Position numbers and translations under genes: made by a program. Source: Alistipes sp. (GTDB lineage: Bacteria > Bacteroidota > Bacteroidia > Bacteroidales > Rikenellaceae). From it: 64,000 bases of DNA. The stretch spans positions 1-64,000 of the forward strand of contig JAFQCA010000025.1 in assembly GCA_017399485.1 (NCBI GenBank). The letters are read 5' to 3'. The notes beneath the pieces were generated by a model. That model had not been told where the DNA came from and did not search any database. It was given only the letters and a program-made list of their open reading frames with translations. Within the stretch, counting starts at the first letter, position 1. The number at the start of each line of letters is the position of its first letter. Of the stretch, positions 40,447-48,928 are shown in pieces.

Positions 40447-41871
40447 ATGAAACTAAATCGCTTGTTTGTCCTTTGTGCCGTTATGTGCGCTGCGATATTT
40501 GCGCAGAGTTGTTGCGGTAATGACGGAATTGATATTGTCGGTGATGGCTATAAATGGCAAGACGGAATGATTGTTTTTGACGAGCCTGCGCGTGCGGCTG
40601 GTCAGGAATCTATGTTGGGTTTTGCTGCCGAGCCTATTCCCGTGGTGCGTGTCGGTTTTGTTGGTATAGGTATGCGCGGTAGTGCGGCTGTTCAGCGCTT
40701 TACACATTTGCAGGGTATCGAGGTTAAGGGTTTGTGTGACCTCGTACAGGAGAATATCGATAAGTGCCAAAAGATGCTGACGGATGCAGGTATGCCTGCT
40801 GCCGATAGTTATCTTGGAGAGGAGGAGTATAAGAAACTCTGCGAAAGAGATGACGTAGACCTTATCTACATCTCTACTCCCTGTACAAAGCACGTCGATG
40901 TTGCACTTTACGCTATGGAGCACGGTAAGCACGTTGCAGTTGAGGTGCCTGCCGCTATTACACTCGAGGAGTGCTGGCAGTTGGTCGATACATCGGAGCG
41001 TACGCGCCGTCATTGTATGATGTTGGAGAATTGTGTTTACGATTTCTTCGAATTGACAACTATGAATATGGCTCATCAAGGCGTATTTGGCGAAATAGTT
41101 CACGCTGAGGGCTCATATATTCACAACTTAGGCCCATATTGGGAGGGTAGTCACGATAATTGGCGTATAAAGTTCAATCAGTCACATCGTGGCGATTTGT
41201 ATCCTACACACGGTTTTGGCCCTATCTGTATGGCTTTGAATATGCACCGAGGAAACAAGATGACCTATCTCGTGTCGGTAGATACAAAATCTGTTAATGG
41301 TTTGGAGGTCGGCAAGGAACTTATAGGTGTGGATGAATTCCATAATGGCGACCATACTACAACCTTCATCAAGACCGAATTGGGTCAGACAATCGATGTG
41401 CAGTATGATGTATATAGCCCACGTCCTTATGACCGTCGTTATCAACTGACGGGAACAAAGGGTTTTGCAAGTAAGTATCCTGTGTCGGGCTATACATTCA
41501 CCGACGGAATGCTTAAGGATGGCGTGGCCCCTGAGGGAGCCTCTATTAATCCTCACGGCTTTGCTTCTACTGATATTATGGCGGCTGCTATGGATGCATA
41601 TAAACATCCAATACATCAAGAGATTGAGGAGAAGGCTAAGACTGTAGGTGGCCACGGTGGTATGGACTTCGTTATGGATTATCGTCTGATTTACTGCTTG
41701 CAGAACGGACTGCCGTTGGACCAGGATGTATATGATGCTGCCGAGTGGTCGAGTATTATCCATTTGTCAAGTATCTCGCTTAAGCACAATAGCGTTCCTG
41801 TGGCAGTGCCCGACTTTACTCGCGGCGATTGGAATAAATTGGATGGCGTGAAGTTTTATATGAAAGAATAA
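40447..41871 (+). CDS. GH109-type NAD-dependent glycosidase, copy 1, 474 aa
   Basis: Gfo/Idh/MocA-fold enzyme of the GH109 family (alpha-N-acetylgalactosaminidase is the known activity, using NAD as a redox cofactor). The signal peptide ends AQSC, so it is probably a lipoprotein or secreted. The Rossmann domain is VRVGFVGIGMRGSAAVQRFTHLQGIEVKGLCD. ISTPCTKHVDVALYAMEHGKHVAVEVPAA continues it, and the catalytic-domain blocks MMLENCVYDFFELTTMNMAHQGVFGEIVHAEG and YPTHGFGPICMALNMHRGNKM follow. It lies 61 bases before a close paralogue. Likely acts on mucin-type or blood-group A-like glycans. Confidence 0.9.
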   Translation: MKLNRLFVLCAVMCAAIFAQSCCGNDGIDIVGDGYKWQDGMIVFDEPARAAGQESMLGFAAEPIPVVRVGFVGIGMRGSAAVQRFTHLQGIEVKGLCDLVQENIDKCQKMLTDAGMPAADSYLGEEEYKKLCERDDVDLIYISTPCTKHVDVALYAMEHGKHVAVEVPAAITLEECWQLVDTSERTRRHCMMLENCVYDFFELTTMNMAHQGVFGEIVHAEGSYIHNLGPYWEGSHDNWRIKFNQSHRGDLYPTHGFGPICMALNMHRGNKMTYLVSVDTKSVNGLEVGKELIGVDEFHNGDHTTTFIKTELGQTIDVQYDVYSPRPYDRRYQLTGTKGFASKYPVSGYTFTDGMLKDGVAPEGASINPHGFASTDIMAAAMDAYKHPIHQEIEEKAKTVGGHGGMDFVMDYRLIYCLQNGLPLDQDVYDAAEWSSIIHLSSISLKHNSVPVAVPDFTRGDWNKLDGVKFYMKE

Positions 41872-41932
41872 AACTGCGAGAGCCCGTTTTGATAGCAAAG
41901 AGTGAAATTTAATCTAATATTTTAATAAAACT

Positions 41933-43348
41933 ATGAAATTAAATCGTTTGTTTATTTTGTGCGCTGCAATGCTTGTGGGCGTTTTGGCGCAAAGTTGCTG
42001 CTGCGATAGCGGTATCTCAGGTGAGAACTACAAGTTCGAAGATGGAATGATTGTTTTTGACGAGCCTTCACGTGCGGCTGGTCAGGAGTCTATGTTGGGC
42101 TTTGCCGCTGACCCTATTCCCGTTGTACGAGTAGGTTTTATTGGCTTGGGCCAGCGTGGTCCTGGCGCAGTAAACCGTTTTACTCACATCGAGGGTGTTG
42201 AGATTAAGGGTTTGTGTGACATCGAGCAGAGCAATGTGGACAAGTGCCAAAATATGCTTAAGAATGCCGGTATGCCTGAGGCTGGTAGTTATGTAGGTCC
42301 TGAGGCTTATAAGGAGTTGTGTGAGCGTGATGATGTAGACCTTATCTATATCGCAACAGACTGGATTCACCACGTACCCATCGCATTGTATGCTATGGAG
42401 CACGGCAAGCACGTTGCTATCGAGGTTCCTGCTGCAATCTCTGTTGAGGAGTGCTGGCAGTTGGTTGATACATCAGAGCGTACTCGTCGCCACTGTATGA
42501 TGTTGGAGAACTGCGTTTACGATTTCTTCGAATTGACTTGTATGAATATGGCTCATCAGGGCGTATTTGGCGAGATTTTGCACGCTGAGGGTGCTTATAT
42601 TCACAATTTGTCTGATTTCTGGGATAGTTATCATAGCAACTGGCGTTTGGATTTCAACCAGAAGCATCGTGGTGATGTATATGCTACACACGGCTTTGGT
42701 CCCGTATGTATGGCATTGAACATCCACCGTGGTAATAAGTTGAACTACTTGGTATGTATGGACACGAAGTCTGTAAACGGTTTGGAGAAGGCTGCTGCAA
42801 AGATGGGCTCTACAGAGTTTGCTAATGGTGACCACACTTCTACTCTTGTTAAGACTGAGTTGGGCCAGACTATTGAGATTCAGCACAATGTATATACTCC
42901 GCGTCCTTACAACCGCTTGTATCAGTTGACAGGTTCTAAGGGTTTTGCTAATAAATATCCTGTAACAGGCTTTACATTCACTGAGGGTATGTTGAAGGAG
43001 GGTGTTATTCCTGAGGGCGCAACTCTCAATCCTCACGGTTTTGCCTCAAAGGAGATTGAGGAGGCTGCAATGGCTGCTTATAAGCACCCCATCCATCAGG
43101 AGATTGAGGAGAAGGCTAAGACTGTAGGTGGTCACGGTGGTATGGACTTCGTTATGGACTATCGTTTGATTTACTGCTTGCAGAATGGTCTTCCTTTGGA
43201 CCAGGATGTATATGATGCTGCAGAGTGGTCTTGCATTGGCGAGTTGTCAGCAACATCGGCTAACCACAATAGTATGCCCGTTAAAGTGCCCGACTTTACC
43301 CGTGGTGACTGGAATAAGTTGGATGGCGTGAAGTTCTATACAAAATAG
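41933..43348 (+). CDS. GH109-type NAD-dependent glycosidase, copy 2, 471 aa
   Basis: Tandem paralogue of the preceding gene with the same order of motifs (VRVGFIGLGQRGPGAVNRFTHIEGVEIKGLCD; MMLENCVYDFFELTCMNMAHQGVFGEILHAEG). The largest differences are in the signal peptide (SCCCDS after AQ), the loop DWIHHVPIALYAM, and around FWDSYHSNWRLDF, which may change specificity. The C-terminal HQEIEEKAKTVGGHGGMDFV region is almost unchanged at the DNA level, pointing to recent duplication or conversion. It likely shares the upstream promoter. A terminator follows at 43378-43410. Confidence 0.9.
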   Translation: MKLNRLFILCAAMLVGVLAQSCCCDSGISGENYKFEDGMIVFDEPSRAAGQESMLGFAADPIPVVRVGFIGLGQRGPGAVNRFTHIEGVEIKGLCDIEQSNVDKCQNMLKNAGMPEAGSYVGPEAYKELCERDDVDLIYIATDWIHHVPIALYAMEHGKHVAIEVPAAISVEECWQLVDTSERTRRHCMMLENCVYDFFELTCMNMAHQGVFGEILHAEGAYIHNLSDFWDSYHSNWRLDFNQKHRGDVYATHGFGPVCMALNIHRGNKLNYLVCMDTKSVNGLEKAAAKMGSTEFANGDHTSTLVKTELGQTIEIQHNVYTPRPYNRLYQLTGSKGFANKYPVTGFTFTEGMLKEGVIPEGATLNPHGFASKEIEEAAMAAYKHPIHQEIEEKAKTVGGHGGMDFVMDYRLIYCLQNGLPLDQDVYDAAEWSCIGELSATSANHNSMPVKVPDFTRGDWNKLDGVKFYTK

Positions 43349-43377
43349 TATCAAGAGCATAATCTATAATCTATAGT

Positions 43378-43410
43378 GCGAGGCGGAGTAATCTGCTTCG
43401 CATTATTTTT
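43378..43410 (+). terminator. Terminator of the GH109 pair
   Basis: GCGAGGCGG (43378-43386) pairs with CTGCTTCGC (43393-43401) with two G-U pairs, followed by ATTATTTTT. Confidence 0.72.
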
Positions 43411-43466
43411 GGCATTATTATTCAAAAAAAATGCCGTTTGGTGATACAACATTAAATATTTATTCC

Positions 43467-43474
43467 TATATTTG
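43467..43474 (+). promoter_or_regulatory. -7 box TATATTTG of the trp leader
   Basis: TATATTTG, 19 bases before the leader-peptide ATG at 43494. A TTTG lies 26 bases upstream, too far for a normal -33 element. Confidence 0.6.
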
Positions 43475-43493
43475 CATTACAAAATAGGAGAAT

Positions 43494-43553
43494 ATGATGC
43501 AGAATATACATAATTTGTGGTGGTGGCGTTCATTGACTATAATAGGACAATGA
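43494..43553 (+). CDS. Tryptophan leader peptide, 19 aa
   Basis: The short frame encodes MMQNIHNLWWWRSLTIIGQ and a TGA, with three consecutive Trp codons (43518-43526). AAAATAGGAGAA just before the ATG provides a fair ribosome binding site (AGGAG at 43486-43490), unusual in this genome. The codons after WWW are part of RNA segment 1 of the attenuator, so a ribosome stalled for lack of charged tRNA-Trp would cover it. The peptide itself needs no function beyond being translated. It is too short for usual gene callers. Confidence 0.88.
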   Translation: MMQNIHNLWWWRSLTIIGQ

Positions 43554-43637
43554 CGTTTACGGCTTGTGTATATTTAAGCAATATGATTTTTAGATAAAGG
43601 CCATTGTTCGTAGCAAAGAACGATGGCTTGTTTTTTT
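43527..43637 (+). promoter_or_regulatory. Ribosome-mediated Trp attenuator (segments 1-4)
   Basis: Segment 1, CGTTCATTG (43527-43535), pairs with segment 2, CAATGACG (43548-43555), with one bulge. Segment 2, GGACAATG (43545-43552), pairs with segment 3, CATTGTTC (43602-43609), with one G-U, as antiterminator. Segment 3, GCCATTGTTC (43600-43609), pairs with segment 4, GAACGATGGC (43618-43627), and TTGTTTTTTT follows as the terminator. Stalling at the Trp codons frees segment 2 to pair with 3 and permits read-through into trpB. Resembles the described Bacteroid-trp RNA class. Confidence 0.87.
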
Positions 43638-43677
43638 GACTGCGACAAGGGTAGTGTAGAATAAAAAATTATAGGTT

Positions 43678-45042
43678 ATGAGAACAAAGAAGTTTGTTTT
43701 ATCGGAGAGAGAGATGCCAACAGCGTGGTATAATATTGTGGCAGATATGCCCAATAAGCCGTTGCCCGCGTTAGACCCGCAGACCAAACAACCCGTCACA
43801 GAGGAGTCTTTGTGTCGTATCTTTGGTGAGGAGTTGGTGCGTCAGGAGTTATCTACAGAGCGTTTTATTGAGATTCCCGAAGAGGTGCAGGACCTCTATA
43901 AGATATGGCGTCCTACGCCCATTGTGCGTGCCTATAATTTGGAGAGAATGTTGGATACTCCGGCAAAGATATATTTCAAGAATGAAGGTACTTCGCCCGC
44001 AGGCTCGCATAAACCCAATACGGCTATTCCTCAGGCTTACTATAACGCCAAGCAGGGTATAAAGTATTTGGCTACAGAGACAGGTGGTGGACAGTGGGGT
44101 AGCGCAATGTCTTTGGCCTGCCAATACTTTAATATCGACTTGCGAGTCTATATGGTGAGGGTTAGTTGCGAACAAAAGCCTTATCGTCGTTTGTTGATGA
44201 ATGCGTGGGGTGCTAATGTCATTCCTTCACCAAGTATGACTACCGATTTTGGTCGTAAGGTGTTGGCTGAGGACCCTAATTGTTCGGGTAATTTGGGTAT
44301 CGCTATCTCGGAGGCTGTTGAGAGTGCATTGCAACACGGTGATACAACTCGCTACTGCTTGGGTAGTGTAATGAATCACGTATTGTTGCATCAGACAATC
44401 ATTGGCGAGGAGGCTATTCGTCAAATGGAGATGGCAGGAGATGAGCCCGATGTTGTTATTGGCTGTTTCGGTGGAGGCTCAAACTTCGCCGGTATGGGAT
44501 TCCCGTTTATTCGCCGCAATCTGTGTGAAGGTAAGAAGACGAGAGTTGTTGCCGTAGAGCCTGCCTCTTGTCCAAAACTTACACGAGGAGAGTTCCAGTA
44601 CGATTTTGGTGATACAGCAGGTATGACACCTATGATGCCTATGTTTACGTTAGGTCATACGTTCCAGCCTTCGGATATTCACGCGGGCGGTTTGCGTTAT
44701 CACGGTGCAGGACCTATCGTGAGCCAATTATATAAGGATGGATTGATGGAGGCGCAGTCTGTGCAGCAGTTGGAGACCTTCTCGGCAGGAATGTTATTTG
44801 CCAATAGCGAGGGTATTATACCTGCGCCAGAGTCGTGTCACGCTATTGCTGCAGCCATTCGAGAGGCAAAACAAGCAAAAGAGGAGGGCCGCGAAAAGAT
44901 TATCCTATTTAACTTGTCAGGCAACGGAATGATTGATTTGTATGCTTATGAGCAATATTTCAATAATAAACTCGTAGACCACGAGGTCTCGGAATCGGAG
45001 ATTCGTCGTGCCGTTGATGAGTTGGAGAAGATTATAAAGTAG
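43678..45042 (+). CDS. trpB: Tryptophan synthase beta chain, TrpB2 type, 454 aa
   Basis: PLP enzyme that condenses indole with serine to give tryptophan. The 454-aa length and N-terminal extension (FVLSEREMPTAWYNIVADMPNKPLPALDPQT) mark the TrpB2 subclass rather than the roughly 400-aa TrpB1. The PLP lysine is in SPAGSHKPNTAIPQAYYN. ETGGGQWGSA, GCFGGGSNFAGMGFPF (phosphate-binding glycines) and HAGGLRYHGAGPIVSQL follow. No trpA or other trp gene is adjacent, consistent with stand-alone TrpB2 enzymes that may salvage indole. Expression is predicted to be controlled by the Trp attenuator 40 bases upstream. Confidence 0.93.
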   Translation: MRTKKFVLSEREMPTAWYNIVADMPNKPLPALDPQTKQPVTEESLCRIFGEELVRQELSTERFIEIPEEVQDLYKIWRPTPIVRAYNLERMLDTPAKIYFKNEGTSPAGSHKPNTAIPQAYYNAKQGIKYLATETGGGQWGSAMSLACQYFNIDLRVYMVRVSCEQKPYRRLLMNAWGANVIPSPSMTTDFGRKVLAEDPNCSGNLGIAISEAVESALQHGDTTRYCLGSVMNHVLLHQTIIGEEAIRQMEMAGDEPDVVIGCFGGGSNFAGMGFPFIRRNLCEGKKTRVVAVEPASCPKLTRGEFQYDFGDTAGMTPMMPMFTLGHTFQPSDIHAGGLRYHGAGPIVSQLYKDGLMEAQSVQQLETFSAGMLFANSEGIIPAPESCHAIAAAIREAKQAKEEGREKIILFNLSGNGMIDLYAYEQYFNNKLVDHEVSESEIRRAVDELEKIIK

Positions 45043-45061
45043 TTTTTACACAATCTCTGAT

Positions 45062-45104
45062 ATAAAAGGGGCTGTTCAACTTTTACGTTGGACAGCCCCT
45101 TTAT
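45062..45104. terminator. Bidirectional terminator between trpB and rpiB
   Basis: AAAGGGGCTGTTCAAC (45065-45080) pairs with the inverse at 45087-45102 over 16 positions with one G-U on the trpB strand. T-rich on one side and A-rich on the other; serves both converging genes. Confidence 0.85.
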
Positions 45105-45125
45105 ATTGACGGCAAATGACGGATA

Positions 45126-45560
45126 TTATTTGCAAGCAATCTTCTCTACACGGCGTATGTGACGGCCACCCTCAAATTCTGTATTGAGGAATTTATCCAC
45201 GATGGCCATTGCCTCATCATTTGAAATGAATCGTGCCGGCAATACCACGACATTAGCATCGTTATGTTGACGAATCAACTCGGCTACAGTATCGTTCCAG
45301 CACAATCCCGCGCGGATAGCCTGATGTTTGTTGAGTGTCATAGCCATACCTTCGCCCGAACCGCAAAGGCCAATACCTCGCTTCAACTCTCCCTTCTCGA
45401 TAGCCTCAGCCAATGCGTGGCCAAAGTCGGGATAGTCAATGCTCTCTTCAGAGTGTGTGCCGAAGTCGATTACCTCATAGCCCTTAGTTGAGAGATAACC
45501 TACCAAGAACTCCTTCATTTCATAACCTGCGTGGTCGCAGGCGATACCCAATTTTTTCAT
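45126..45560 (-). CDS. rpiB: Ribose 5-phosphate isomerase B, 144 aa
   Basis: Interconverts ribose 5-phosphate and ribulose 5-phosphate in the pentose phosphate pathway. KLGIACDHAGYEMKEFL begins the RpiB/LacAB fold, and VIDFGTHSEESIDYPDFGHALAEAI follows. The catalytic Cys is in RGIGLCGSGEGMAMTLNKHQAIRAGLCW. NDANVVVLPARFIS and the C-terminal FEGGRHIRRVEKI complete the set. Full length. The -7 box is at 45591-45598. Confidence 0.93.
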   Translation of the reverse strand: MKKLGIACDHAGYEMKEFLVGYLSTKGYEVIDFGTHSEESIDYPDFGHALAEAIEKGELKRGIGLCGSGEGMAMTLNKHQAIRAGLCWNDTVAELIRQHNDANVVVLPARFISNDEAMAIVDKFLNTEFEGGRHIRRVEKIACK

Positions 45561-45590
45561 ATTGTAGATGTTAAATATTATTTTCTGTCA

Positions 45591-45598
45591 CAAAAATA
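45591..45598 (-). promoter_or_regulatory. -7 box TATTTTTG of rpiB
   Basis: Minus-strand TATTTTTG, 30 bases before the ATG at 45560. Confidence 0.55.
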
Positions 45599-45651
45599 GT
45601 AAATTTTAATAGTTTTCCCTCAATCATAGAGCCTATTTGTGTGTAAATATT

Positions 45652-45659
45652 TATTTTTG
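45652..45659 (+). promoter_or_regulatory. -7 box TATTTTTG immediately before the ybaN-like gene
   Basis: TATTTTTG ends five bases before the GTG at 45665; a leaderless mRNA beginning at GTG is predicted. Confidence 0.5.
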
Positions 45660-45664
45660 CAGCC

Positions 45665-46030
45665 GTGAATAGAGTATTAACCATAATCGGGCTTTTGTCG
45701 GTAGTTTTAGGCGTGGCAGGTATATTCTTGCCTCTGTTGCCTACGACACCGTTGTTGTTGCTTGCTGCGTGGTGTTTTGTGCGCAGTTCGCCACGCCTTT
45801 ATGAGTGGTTGTTGAATCATCCCCGTTTGGGAGAATATATCCGTAATTTTAGAGAATATCGTGCCATTCCTTTGCGAGTAAAGATAATATCGGTCTCGAT
45901 GGTGTGGCTTACAATAGGATTCTGCATAATAAAAGTGGTTTCCGAGTGGTGGTGGGCTCAGGTCGCGCTATTCTTGCTCGCAGCAGCCATTACGTGGCAT
46001 ATATTATCGTATGCTACTCTTAAACGCTAA
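45665..46030 (+). CDS. DUF454 (YbaN-like) inner-membrane protein, 121 aa
   Basis: Small membrane protein of unknown role. The GTG at 45665 begins VNRVLTIIGLLSVVLGVAGIFLPLLPTTPLLLLAAWCFVRSSPRLYEWLLNHPRLGEYIRNFREYRAIPLRVKI, the DUF454 pattern with the characteristic LPLLPTTPLLLLAAWCF and LLNHPRLG blocks (cited here as family marks). Three to four membrane helices. It converges on pnuT with a four-base overlap of the stop codons and no terminator between them. Confidence 0.85.
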   Translation: MNRVLTIIGLLSVVLGVAGIFLPLLPTTPLLLLAAWCFVRSSPRLYEWLLNHPRLGEYIRNFREYRAIPLRVKIISVSMVWLTIGFCIIKVVSEWWWAQVALFLLAAAITWHILSYATLKR

Positions 46031-46617
46031 GCATCCGCCTGAGTGTGCATCATCTTGCGCCAGCGTATGTATCCTGCAATAGCCAATATGCAGTAGAGGG
46101 CATATAATCCAGCCGTTAGAGGTATATCTTTATATATGTATAATCCTACGGTAATCGCGTCCACCGCAAGCCACACAAACCATTGTTCAATAAACTTGCG
46201 TGATAGCATCCAATAAGCAATTATACACAAGGCTGTTGTCATAGCGTCCCAGAATGGTACGGTGCTGTCGGTACATTTTATTAGTAAGATGTATATTACA
46301 GCGTGTAGAGTAACATATAATGCCACGATTGCAGGCCATATCCTTGCTGGGGTTATGCTGATATCCGCCGAGTGGTGGTCTTGATTCTTCGATGATGATT
46401 TTTTGCGCCATACGGCCAGACCGTATACTCCTGCCAATATGTAATATACCTGCATAGCACAATCGGCATACAACCCTGAACGGAAGTATAGCGTGCCGTG
46501 TACTATAGGCATAATAATGCCGACTACCCATAACCATATATTTGCCTTGTACTCTAAATATAGATACAAAAGTCCGAGCGCAACGCCCACCATCTGAAGA
46601 ATCAATTTCCACTCCAT
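46027..46617 (-). CDS. pnuT: PnuC-family transporter, probable thiamine transporter PnuT, 196 aa
   Basis: Seven-helix-type facilitator of the PnuC family. WLWVVGIIMPIVHGTLYFRSGLYADCAMQVYYILAGVYGLAVWRKK is the usual first half, and SRKFIEQWFVWLAVDAITVGLYIYKDI holds the conserved W...D pattern of the substrate site. PnuC relatives carry nicotinamide riboside, riboflavin or thiamine. Assignment to thiamine comes from its place 18 bases after an outer-membrane receptor under a TPP riboswitch, matching the OMR1-PnuT arrangement described in Bacteroidota. Confidence 0.88.
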   Translation of the reverse strand: MEWKLILQMVGVALGLLYLYLEYKANIWLWVVGIIMPIVHGTLYFRSGLYADCAMQVYYILAGVYGLAVWRKKSSSKNQDHHSADISITPARIWPAIVALYVTLHAVIYILLIKCTDSTVPFWDAMTTALCIIAYWMLSRKFIEQWFVWLAVDAITVGLYIYKDIPLTAGLYALYCILAIAGYIRWRKMMHTQADA

Positions 46618-46635
46618 CTTATAGACTATCTGATG

Positions 46636-48891
46636 TTAGAATCTAACGCTAATATTTGCCAATACGTGTAACATAGCCTGCGGGAAGTAATATGCCTCGT
46701 CATATCGAACTCCGTCCCACATATACGAATAACCATAACCATTACTGCAATATTCCTGATTGAAGAGGTTATAGATGTTTAAGCCAAAACGCACCTTCTT
46801 CGCAGAGTGTGAGGGGAGAGTATAACCCAATTCGAGGTTTGTTACGGTGTAGGCATCGAGAGTTAAGGCCTCAATCTCGTTGTTTGTGAAATATTGTTTG
46901 CCGACGTGTTGTGTGCGCAGTGCAGCCTCAAAACCTCGATGGTGTACATCTAAGTATGCTGAGCCTATAATCGAGGGCGAATAGGCGATAGTCATCTCGC
47001 CGAGATTCTCTCCGTAGGTGGGGCTGTCGGCCAATAAATCGACATAGTCGATAATCTTGTTGCTACTCCACGTCGCATTTCCTCCTAAAGTGAGCCACTT
47101 GGCTATATCCCACGCTGCCGCCACCTCTACTCCATAACGATAACTGTCGGGTACGTTTACATTCAGGGCGTCAGAACTGTCATTGACCATTCCCGTAGGT
47201 ATAAGTTGGTCTTTGTAGCGCATATAATATAAGTTTACGCCTAAATTCAGACGTCGAGAAGTATAGTTATATCCTGCTTCGTAATCTATCAACATCTCGG
47301 ATGTCGGCTGAGTTGTGTCATCATCTGCAAACATATAACGGTCAGTGAAGTCTGAACGAGTGGGCTCTTTTTGTGCTATAGCGGCTGAGATGAAGAGTGA
47401 GTTGCGTGAATCAAACTCATAACTCAGACCGATGTGTGGGTTTAGGAAATGGTACTGATTATCTACATCGATGGGCTGCATCTGCATCGTATTCCAGTCG
47501 AAATTGTCGTTCACGCCCCACGCCTTGTAATCCACTATGCGATATTGTAAATCTGCATATAGGTTTAATCCTTCTGCTGGTTGCCAAGCCACTTTGGTAA
47601 ATATGTTGGCATCGTGCTTCGTTACGTCGTTGTCATACCAGCGACCTGCGATTTTGTTGTTTTGCCAACCGTCAACCCAATCCAATTCTCCCCAGTGAGG
47701 ACAGGTGTAATAACTCCACGCTCCTCCAAATAATAACGAGAGATTGTTGGTCTGGTAACTTGTGGTTAGATTTACTCCCGCAGTATGGTTGCGCATAATT
47801 TTGCGACGTATAAGGTCGGCCTCTATTGCCGAATCAGTAACTCCCAAATTTCCATATTCCATTAGCGTGCGGGCATCCTTATATTGCTTGTAAAATCCGT
47901 AACCATAGGTGTAGAATCCCGTTGTGCTTATGGCCCATTGGTCGTTAAAATGGTGGTTTATAATCAACTGATTATTTATTTGCAGATAGTTGTCCGTCTG
48001 GTCGTCATAATAATCTACGTGAGTGCCGTCAGCCAAAACGTATGGGCCGTGGGATGTCTCGTATTGCCCTTCGGTATGGTAACGTCGTCCGTAGAGAGCC
48101 ATCTCCTCTTTGGTTACTCCCGTATAGGTGAGATTTGTCTTGGCTTTACCTCCAAACGATAATAACTTTATGGTTGTGCGAGGCCCGTAGTGTGCGCCTT
48201 GTAGCATATACGATTTAAGGTCGGTTGCACCGCGCTCGATGTATCCGTCAGAGCCGATATGTGATAGTCGCCCGTCTATCATCCAACCGCTACCCATCAA
48301 CCCCGAACTGATGCGTACAGCCTGCTTGTTGGTGTTGTATGAGCCATACGATAACGATACGTCACCTCCGAAATATGTTGCAGGGGCTGCCGTAGTCATA
48401 CTTATGGCTCCTCCAAAGGCTCCCGTGCCATTGGTTGATGTGCCTGCTCCACGTTGTACCTGCACATCTCCAATCGCCGAAATCAAATCGGGTGTGTCGT
48501 ACCAATAAGTAGAGTGAGAGTCGGGATTATTGAGCGACATTCCGTTTATGGTGACGTTGAGTCGTGTGGCGTCGGTTCCTCGCAGGCGAATCGAAGTGCC
48601 GCCAATACCAATACCTGTCTCGTTTGTGGCTACCATCGAAGGTGTAAGAGCCAATAACGAGGGAATGTCCAGCGCGTAATTGTTCTTCTGCACTTGCTCT
48701 TTCGAGATGTTTGAGTGCGCGATGGGTGTTGATTTTTTTGCGCGGGATGCAGCCACTTCGATAAGTTCTACGTCATAATGTCGCAGTGAATCTTGCTCTG
48801 CGTAAACACTTGTTTGATTTGATGAATTAGATTGTGCTTGTGCGCCCACAATAATAGCGGTGGCCGCGAGTGTCAAAAAAAACCTTTTCAT
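46636..48891 (-). CDS. TonB-dependent receptor, probable thiamine receptor (OMR1), 751 aa
   Basis: Outer-membrane active-transport barrel energised by TonB. Signal peptide ends GAQAQ. The plug domain runs from about residue 45 to 165 (VELIEVAASRAKKSTPIAHSNISKEQVQ; SIRLRGTDATRLNVTINGMSLNNPDS; DVQVQRGAGTSTNGTGAFGG). The barrel follows, ending in an aromatic residue (LANISVRF), as needed for BAM recognition. There is no CarboxypepD_reg N-terminal domain or SusD partner, so it is not a SusC-type. Regulation by a TPP riboswitch directly upstream and the following pnuT gene point to thiamine or a precursor as cargo. Confidence 0.9.
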   Translation of the reverse strand: MKRFFLTLAATAIIVGAQAQSNSSNQTSVYAEQDSLRHYDVELIEVAASRAKKSTPIAHSNISKEQVQKNNYALDIPSLLALTPSMVATNETGIGIGGTSIRLRGTDATRLNVTINGMSLNNPDSHSTYWYDTPDLISAIGDVQVQRGAGTSTNGTGAFGGAISMTTAAPATYFGGDVSLSYGSYNTNKQAVRISSGLMGSGWMIDGRLSHIGSDGYIERGATDLKSYMLQGAHYGPRTTIKLLSFGGKAKTNLTYTGVTKEEMALYGRRYHTEGQYETSHGPYVLADGTHVDYYDDQTDNYLQINNQLIINHHFNDQWAISTTGFYTYGYGFYKQYKDARTLMEYGNLGVTDSAIEADLIRRKIMRNHTAGVNLTTSYQTNNLSLLFGGAWSYYTCPHWGELDWVDGWQNNKIAGRWYDNDVTKHDANIFTKVAWQPAEGLNLYADLQYRIVDYKAWGVNDNFDWNTMQMQPIDVDNQYHFLNPHIGLSYEFDSRNSLFISAAIAQKEPTRSDFTDRYMFADDDTTQPTSEMLIDYEAGYNYTSRRLNLGVNLYYMRYKDQLIPTGMVNDSSDALNVNVPDSYRYGVEVAAAWDIAKWLTLGGNATWSSNKIIDYVDLLADSPTYGENLGEMTIAYSPSIIGSAYLDVHHRGFEAALRTQHVGKQYFTNNEIEALTLDAYTVTNLELGYTLPSHSAKKVRFGLNIYNLFNQEYCSNGYGYSYMWDGVRYDEAYYFPQAMLHVLANISVRF

Positions 48892-48928
48892 AACTTTTAA
48901 TTAATTTTTAATTAGTTAAAAACACGAA

